Origin: Chloroflexota bacterium
Lineage (GTDB): Bacteria; Chloroflexota; Limnocylindria; Limnocylindrales; CSP1-4
NCBI GenBank assembly: GCA_029858845.1
Contig: JAOUEG010000047.1
Coordinates: forward strand, 1-10,278
Reading direction: 5' to 3'
Length of the DNA stretch: 10,278 nt
Part shown: in pieces, positions 6,613 to 10,278 of the stretch
How positions within the stretch are numbered: the first letter of the stretch is position 1
Layout: each line of letters starts with the position of its first letter
The notes under the pieces: generated by a model
Seen by the model: the letters and a program-made list of their open reading frames with translations, nothing else
What the model was told of the DNA's origin: nothing
Database searches by the model: none
Position numbers and translations under genes: made by a program

Positions 6613-7887
6613 ATGGACACTGCCTCGAACCTCACCCCGGTGCTCGGTCGCTATTTCGAGCGCGAATGGAGCCATGGAGCCGGGCACCGGCTCTACGACA
6701 CGGACGGCCGGGGATACCTTGACTTCGCCAACGGCATCGCCGTCACGGCGCTGGGGCACACCCATCCGCGCGTGACCGCGGCCATCCACGCTCAGGTGGA
6801 CCGGCTGATCGGCCCGATCTCGGCGATCGGCTTCACGGAGCCGATCTCGCGCCTCGCGACGGAGATCTCGAAGACCTTTCCGGAGCCGCTCGACTCCGTC
6901 TTCTTCCTGAACTCGGGCTCGGAGGCCATCGACGGCGCCCTCAAGCTGGCGCGACGCGTCACCGGCCGACCGGGGATCATCGCCTTCCGCGGAGGGTTCC
7001 ACGGCCGGACGTGGGGCGCGACTTCGGTGACCAGCTCATCCCTCAACTATCGGACCGGCTACGAGCCGCTCCTCCCGGGTGTCCAACTCACGACGTTCCC
7101 CGCGGCCTACCGTGGATTCGGTGGTGACGAAGAGGCGGCCGTCGCCGGAGCGATGCACGATCTGCGCGCGCTGACATCCAGCGTGCTCCCGGCCACGGCA
7201 GTGGCGTCGATCCTGATCGAGCCGGTCCAGGGCGAAGGTGGCTTCAACCCGGCCCCGCCCGAGTTCCTGCGCCAGCTGCGGGCCTTCTGCGATGAGCATG
7301 GCATCCTGCTCATCGCCGACGAGGTGCAGTCCGGGTTCGGACGAACCGGGAGGATGTGGGCGTTCGAGCACGCCGGCATCGTGCCGGACGTGGTCGTCAT
7401 CGCGAAGTCGATCGCGAACGGCCTGCCGCTCTCCGCCATCGTTTCGTCGCGCGACCTCCAGGAGCGCTGGGGACGCGGTGCGCATGGTTCGACCTATGCC
7501 GGCAATCCGGTCGCCTGCGCGGCGGGTCTCGCCGTCCTGGAGACCATCCACGGGGAGGGGCTCATCGCGAACGCCGCCGCCCGCGGGGCCGAGTTGCGGG
7601 CCGGCCTCGAGCGGATCGCCGCGGAAGACGATCGGATCGGCGACATCCGCGGGCCGGGGATGATGATCGGCGTGGAATTCGTTCGCGATCGCGCGACGCG
7701 CGAAGCCGACGGGACCCTGCCCGACCGCCTCTCGAGCGCCTGCGCCGACGCAGGCCTCCTCGTCCTGACCTGCGGTCGCCAGCACGAGGTGATCCGCTGG
7801 ATCCCTCCGCTCGACGTGACATCCGCGGAGATCAACGAAGGGATCGAGATCTTCGGCGAGACCTTGGCGACCATCCCGCACGGCTAG
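6613..7887 (+). CDS. Class III (GABA-type) PLP-dependent aminotransferase
   Basis: The 424-residue enzyme is complete and of normal length. Landmarks are YLDFANGIAVTALGHTHPRV (35-54), NSGSEAIDGALKLAR with the phosphate-binding SGSEA (101-105), FHGRTWG (129-135), EPVQGEGGF (203-211), IADEVQSGFGRTG (234-246) with Asp236 pairing to the PLP ring nitrogen, Schiff-base Lys265 in VVIAKSIANGLPLSAIV, and STYAGNPVACAAG (293-305) with the phosphate-binding Thr294. Glu208 in EPVQGEGG is at the position that in 4-aminobutyrate aminotransferase helps switch between omega-amino and alpha-amino substrates. It therefore probably moves the amino group of GABA or another omega-amino acid to 2-oxoglutarate, giving a semialdehyde and glutamate. 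Related ornithine, acetylornithine or diamine aminotransferases cannot be excluded. It is divergent from the acyl-CoA dehydrogenase. The ATG at 6613 was chosen; the frame stays open upstream only as antisense of the dehydrogenase. Confidence 0.94.
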   Translation: MDTASNLTPVLGRYFEREWSHGAGHRLYDTDGRGYLDFANGIAVTALGHTHPRVTAAIHAQVDRLIGPISAIGFTEPISRLATEISKTFPEPLDSVFFLNSGSEAIDGALKLARRVTGRPGIIAFRGGFHGRTWGATSVTSSSLNYRTGYEPLLPGVQLTTFPAAYRGFGGDEEAAVAGAMHDLRALTSSVLPATAVASILIEPVQGEGGFNPAPPEFLRQLRAFCDEHGILLIADEVQSGFGRTGRMWAFEHAGIVPDVVVIAKSIANGLPLSAIVSSRDLQERWGRGAHGSTYAGNPVACAAGLAVLETIHGEGLIANAAARGAELRAGLERIAAEDDRIGDIRGPGMMIGVEFVRDRATREADGTLPDRLSSACADAGLLVLTCGRQHEVIRWIPPLDVTSAEINEGIEIFGETLATIPHG

Positions 7888-7956
7888 CACGATCGGAACC
7901 GAAGCGGCCAGCCCGCACGGAACCGACCGCGTCACGGGCTTGTTGCGGACGTGCTG

Positions 7957-7985
7957 CGAGCGCTCGGCTGGGCGCCGAGCGCTCG
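7957..7985. repeat. Perfect 12-bp inverted repeat made of two CGAGCGCTCG palindromes
   Basis: CGAGCGCTCGGC at 7957-7968 and GCCGAGCGCTCG at 7974-7985 are exact reverse complements with a 5-nt loop (TGGGC). Each arm also contains the perfect 10-bp palindrome CGAGCGCTCG (7957-7966 and 7976-7985), so the copies are 19 bp apart centre to centre. It lies between the convergent aminotransferase and helix-turn-helix genes, 69 bases after the aminotransferase stop. A bidirectional terminator is the simplest reading, although no T tract follows on either strand. A tandem protein-binding site is the alternative. Confidence 0.6.
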
Positions 7986-8043
7986 GGAGAGTCGCAGGTT
8001 CGGGTGGTCGAGCGTCGGCGGTGGACGTCGACCGTGCCGTGAT

Positions 8044-8238
8044 CTAGCGGTTCTGGGCCAGGAACTTCATCACGTCGTCGAGGCGGAAACGGCGATCGCC
8101 CCGCTTGCAGACGCGATAGAAGGGAAGCTCACCCCGGTCGCCCAGCCGCTTCACCGTGTTGACGTGCAGGTGGAGCATCTCGGCGACCTCGGTCGCGGTG
8201 AGCATCGGTCCCAGTTCGTTGACGGCCATCGATGCCAT
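8044..8238 (-). CDS. Small excisionase/BldC-type helix-turn-helix DNA-binding protein
   Basis: The 64-residue protein begins MASMAVNELGPMLTATEVAE. Residues about 12-60 form a MerR-like winged helix of the HTH_17/excisionase type: LTATEVAEMLHLHVNTVKRL is the helix-turn-helix, then GDRGELPFYRVCKRGDRRFR is the wing, and LDDVMKFLAQNR the last helix. Such proteins bind DNA, as excisionases of mobile elements or as chromosomal regulators like BldC. No integrase or attachment site is visible, so a chromosomal regulator is more likely here. The ATG at 8238 was chosen because GAGG lies 9 nt upstream; an ATG at 8229 is possible, and the frame stays open to 8346 without family similarity. It is transcribed in the same direction as the glycosyltransferase, 165 bases downstream of it, with a possible own promoter in that gap. 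Confidence 0.85.
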   Translation of the reverse strand: MASMAVNELGPMLTATEVAEMLHLHVNTVKRLGDRGELPFYRVCKRGDRRFRLDDVMKFLAQNR

Positions 8239-8247
8239 GTGGCGTTG

Positions 8248-8251
8248 CCTC
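8248..8251 (-). promoter_or_regulatory. Shine-Dalgarno GAGG deciding the start of the HTH protein
   Basis: On the minus strand GAGG lies 9 nt upstream of the ATG at 8238. It favours that start over the ATG at 8229 and over upstream in-frame starts. Confidence 0.5.
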
Positions 8252-8300
8252 AGTTCTGCGCACTTCTCGACGGTTCCGGTCCCTGGGGTACTCAGGGGTT

Positions 8301-8353
8301 GGGTCCGGCCCGCTTCGAGGCAGACTGTAGGAGTCCGGACCCACACGCTCCAA
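8301..8353 (-). promoter_or_regulatory. Candidate promoter/operator of the HTH gene
   Basis: On the minus strand TTGGAG (8348-8353) is followed after 18 bases by TACAGT (8324-8329), a plausible -35/-10 pair, leaving a leader of roughly 80 bases. The -10 is flanked by exact 8-bp inverted repeats, GGGTCCGG at 8301-8308 and CCGGACCC at 8335-8342 (plus strand), separated by 26 bases. The right arm overlaps the palindrome GTCCGGAC (8333-8340). Such a layout could be an operator, perhaps for autoregulation by the small HTH protein. Both promoter and operator are read by eye. Confidence 0.35.
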
Positions 8354-8403
8354 GCCGTACTTTGGGGTAGCCGCCAGTACCACGGGGACGCGCCCGGACG
8401 GCG

Positions 8404-9087
8404 TCACCCGCCGCGCGCGATCCGCCGCGCCTTGGCGGTGACGCGAGCGAACTCGCGCAGATGCGTGAGCGGACGGATGTGGGAGGGCTCGCCGGCGTAG
8501 ATGGTCCGGATGGGGACCCACTCGATCGGCAGGCCCAGCGCGATGCAGCGGGCGATCATCTCCACCTCGAATTCGAAGCCCGCCTCGTCACTCTCGAGGA
8601 GACGACGCATCAACGTCCGACCGACGAGCCTGAATCCCGATTGGTTGTCGGGCACCGCCCGCCCGACCGCGGCGGAGACCGCCCAGCCGCCGATCGTGTT
8701 CGAGATACGGCGGATCGGAGGCATCTGGGCGAACTGGCGCTTCCCGACCACGAGTTCCGGCCGGGAAGATGCAAACGCGGCCAGGAACAGCGGGATCTCG
8801 GCAGGATCGTGCTGGCCATCGGCATCCAGGGTGACGACCGCCGGTGCCCCGCGATCGAGCGCGTAGCGGAAGCCGGCTCGCAGTGCGACACCTTTGCCGG
8901 CATTCGGGAGCTGGCGCAGGACCGTGGCCCCGGCCGCCTCTGCCAGCGCTGCCGTGTCGTCCGTCGACCCGTCGTCAACGACGACGACAGGAAGGACCTT
9001 GCTCGCGGCCGTCACGACGGCCGCGATGCGGGGGCCCTCCTGGTACGCGGGGATCAGGGCGACGATGCCCTCGGTCGATGACTGCAC
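8404..9087 (-). CDS. Family 2 glycosyltransferase, dolichol/polyprenyl-phosphate sugar synthase-like
   Basis: The 227-residue protein has a single GT-A fold and no membrane helix. It shows the N-terminal IVALIPAYQEGPRI (8-21), the nucleotide-sugar motif VVVVDDGSTDDT (34-45, Asp38/Asp39), GKGVALRAGF (64-73), the metal-binding TLDADGQHDP (86-95), then DNQSGFRLVGRTLMRRL (147-163) and FEFEVEMIARCIALGLPIEW (171-190), which are typical of the DPM1-like branch. It probably transfers a sugar from a nucleotide donor to a polyprenyl phosphate or other lipid carrier at the inner face of the membrane. It lacks the C-terminal membrane segments of ArnC/GtrB-type enzymes, so a membrane partner might be needed. 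The start is GTG at 9087, with GATACT 6 nt upstream and no Shine-Dalgarno site. It is divergent from the DUF5666 gene. Donor and acceptor are unknown. Confidence 0.9.
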   Translation of the reverse strand: MQSSTEGIVALIPAYQEGPRIAAVVTAASKVLPVVVVDDGSTDDTAALAEAAGATVLRQLPNAGKGVALRAGFRYALDRGAPAVVTLDADGQHDPAEIPLFLAAFASSRPELVVGKRQFAQMPPIRRISNTIGGWAVSAAVGRAVPDNQSGFRLVGRTLMRRLLESDEAGFEFEVEMIARCIALGLPIEWVPIRTIYAGEPSHIRPLTHLREFARVTAKARRIARGG

Positions 9088-9093
9088 GACCCC

Positions 9094-9099
9094 AGTATC
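9094..9099 (-). promoter_or_regulatory. Candidate -10 box (GATACT) for the glycosyltransferase
   Basis: On the minus strand GATACT is followed by GGGGTC and the GTG start, the same 6-nt spacing as other start-proximal boxes here. It matches four of six consensus bases and has no evident -35. Confidence 0.35.
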
Positions 9100-9105
9100 G
9101 CCGCG

Positions 9106-9118
9106 GAACGCACCGTTC
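9106..9118. repeat. Small inverted repeat GAACG-CAC-CGTTC in the divergent gap
   Basis: GAACG (9106-9110) and CGTTC (9114-9118) form a 5-bp inverted repeat with a 3-base centre between the divergent glycosyltransferase and DUF5666 genes. It is a possible regulator site. A second inverted repeat, CGCCTT/AAGGCG (9182-9187 and 9196-9201), lies just before the ribosome binding site of the DUF5666 gene. Both are short enough to be chance. Confidence 0.2.
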
Positions 9119-9210
9119 GGTGGGCCGGCTGCCGATTCTCAGGATCTTCCAAGGATCGCCCTCCAGGGTTGACCATATCGACGCCTTCGAATCCCAAGGC
9201 GCGTGAAGAC

Positions 9211-9214
9211 GGAG
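9211..9214 (+). promoter_or_regulatory. Shine-Dalgarno GGAG of the DUF5666 gene
   Basis: GGAG lies 7 nt before the ATG at 9222, a normal spacing. It fixes this start in preference to the internal ATG twelve codons later. This gene is therefore translated from a leadered mRNA. TTGACC at 9169-9174 could be its -35, but no good -10 is seen at the right distance. Confidence 0.6.
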
Positions 9215-9221
9215 ACCTCTG

Positions 9222-10278
9222 ATGCCATCGCGACATGAACGAGATCCCAACGACGAGATGCGGATCGCGGAGCCGCTGCGGCCCGAGGTGCACGAGAGCG
9301 GGCGGCCCAGGCCCGAGGTGGCCGGCAGCGCAAGCGATCAGCCGGTGTCCTATTCCTCTCGAACGGCCGGACCAGGCAAGCTGCGCGTCGGTGCGATCAC
9401 CGGGGTGGCGGTCGCACTCGCGGTCGGAGCCGTTGCCACGTCCCTGGCTGCGACGCCGGGGCCGTCCTCCGGCGGCGGCGTCGCCACCACGTCGCGAAGC
9501 GTCGACGGAGTCAGTGGTCTCGCGCCGGCCCTCGCCCCGGATCCCGTGGTCGACGACCTCGACGGGACATTCGATCACCGCCGGATGGGCCCGGGATTCC
9601 GGGAGATCACGATCAGCTCCATCAGCGGGGGCAACGTGAGTCTCAAGACGGACGACGGATGGTCACGAACGATCGCTCTGACGGATTCGGTCAAGGTCAC
9701 CAAGGGTGGCCAGGAGATCGGCGTCTCCGATCTGTCGGTCGGAGACTCGGTCCGACTGCGCCAGACCCGCAATGACGACGGGACCTACACGGTGGACGCC
9801 CTGGTCGTCGTCGTTCCTTCGGTGAGAGGAACCGCCGGCAGCGTCAGCTCGACCGGATTCAAGGTGACGACCCGCGACGGCTCCATCTGGACGATCACCG
9901 TGAACGCCTCCACCCAGTACGCCTACGGCAAGGGCGGCGGTTCGCTGTCCGACGTCACGGACGGGGCGGCCGTGACGGTCCTCGGAACGTCGACGGGCGA
10001 TAACGCCCTGACCGCCCTTACCGTTCGCGTCGCACCGGACCGTGCCGCCGGCGTCGTCAAATCGAAGACATCGGACACCATCGTGATCACGCAACGTGAC
10101 GGCTCGACGCTGACCGTCCATGTCGATGCCGACACGACCTACCGCGTCGGCGGCGTGGCGACGGCAGGTCTCGGTGACGTCGCCGTCGATATGTCGATCG
10201 GCGTCGCCGGACGGGCCCGGTCCGACGGCTCCATCGACGCAGACGCCATCATGGCCGAAAGCGGCCCCAGCATGTTCC
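9222..10278 (+). CDS. Membrane-anchored DUF5666 repeat protein, partial (C-terminus beyond right edge)
   Basis: The frame is open for 352 codons and leaves the window without a stop. A charged, proline-rich N-terminal tail (1-53, no signal peptide) precedes one hydrophobic segment at about 56-77 (VGAITGVAVALAVGAVATSL). A low-complexity Gly/Ser/Thr/Pro linker follows to about 110. Three beta-rich repeats then follow, near 128-197, 202-270 and 276-345. Each has the pattern SS(I/T)xGxxxxxTxDGSxxTIxxxxxTxxxxGG, then a small acidic turn (VGDSVRL, TDGAAVTV, AVDMSIGV) and a closing A(L/I)xV-type strand, as in the DUF5666 family. The topology suggests a type II membrane protein with its repeats outside the cell. 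Function is unknown; DUF5666 proteins are common as surface or secreted small-barrel proteins. A clear GGAG site supports the start. It is divergent from the glycosyltransferase. Confidence 0.82.
   Translation, partial: MPSRHERDPNDEMRIAEPLRPEVHESGRPRPEVAGSASDQPVSYSSRTAGPGKLRVGAITGVAVALAVGAVATSLAATPGPSSGGGVATTSRSVDGVSGLAPALAPDPVVDDLDGTFDHRRMGPGFREITISSISGGNVSLKTDDGWSRTIALTDSVKVTKGGQEIGVSDLSVGDSVRLRQTRNDDGTYTVDALVVVVPSVRGTAGSVSSTGFKVTTRDGSIWTITVNASTQYAYGKGGGSLSDVTDGAAVTVLGTSTGDNALTALTVRVAPDRAAGVVKSKTSDTIVITQRDGSTLTVHVDADTTYRVGGVATAGLGDVAVDMSIGVAGRARSDGSIDADAIMAESGPSMF

Noticed and set aside
5232..6722. A 496-codon plus-strand open frame across the acyl-CoA dehydrogenase.
   Set aside because: It is antisense to a well-supported gene and overlaps the aminotransferase start. 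No recognisable domain.
3277..7002. A single minus-strand frame open for 1241 codons, as if one giant fusion protein.
   Set aside because: Only the part below about 5379 has protein-like sequence (GMC oxidase). Upstream the frame is Arg/Gly/Pro-rich noise, first in another frame of the dehydrogenase, then antisense to the aminotransferase.
7036..7935. A 299-codon minus-strand open frame opposite the aminotransferase.
   Set aside because: The aminotransferase has every expected catalytic motif on the plus strand; the antisense frame has none.
8044..8238. Excisionase-like protein as a sign of a prophage or integrative element.
   Set aside because: No integrase, attachment-site repeat, phage gene or tRNA is visible nearby; the fold is also common in chromosomal regulators.
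9169..9197. TTGACC as the -35 of a housekeeping promoter for the DUF5666 gene.
   Set aside because: The bases 16-18 nt downstream (around TCCCAA) do not resemble a -10 element.

Overview
The window is a high-GC (about two thirds G+C by eye) stretch of bacterial chromosome. It is densely packed, with short intergenic gaps (none longer than about 165 bases), no RNA gene, no insertion sequence and no CRISPR. The gene styles suggest an uncultured soil or freshwater Chloroflexota, perhaps the Limnocylindria/Ellin6529 group: a GNAT protein of a type I associate with that group, an ECF sigma factor coupled to an Ada-like repair protein, multi-repeat DUF5666 proteins, and start codons with little or no Shine-Dalgarno sequence. 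That is inference from gene style; no marker gene is present. A high-GC actinobacterium is the main alternative.

Layout, left to right. (1) 1-569, minus: N-terminal part of a GNAT-type acetyltransferase that runs off the left edge. (2) 667-1680, minus: class I SAM-dependent methyltransferase with an N-terminal helical/winged-helix domain. (3) 1772-3201, plus, divergent from the methyltransferase: an ECF sigma factor whose stop overlaps (ATGA) the start of a DNA-alkylation repair protein. That protein has an O6-alkylguanine transferase domain followed by an Ada-type zinc/phosphotriester domain, the reverse of the order in E. coli Ada. (4) 3277-6551, minus: acyl-CoA dehydrogenase followed by a GMC-family long-chain alcohol oxidase-like flavoprotein, sharing a 4-nt GTGA overlap. 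(5) 6613-7887, plus: a class III (GABA-type) aminotransferase, divergent from the dehydrogenase across 61 bases. (6) 8044-8238, minus: a small excisionase/BldC-type helix-turn-helix protein. (7) 8404-9087, minus: a soluble family 2 glycosyltransferase resembling dolichol/polyprenyl-phosphate sugar synthases. (8) 9222-10278, plus: a membrane-anchored DUF5666 repeat protein running off the right edge.

How the genes may work together. The sigma/repair pair looks like a self-contained alkylation-response operon. No anti-sigma gene follows the sigma factor, so the repair protein is the natural candidate for sensor or partner (inference). The dehydrogenase, alcohol oxidase and aminotransferase probably form a small catabolic locus in which amines, alcohols or fatty acyl compounds are oxidised; the substrate cannot be read from the sequence. 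Several operon-heading genes carry a TANNNT-like box 6-7 nt before the start codon, as expected for leaderless transcripts, while other genes have clear Shine-Dalgarno sequences.
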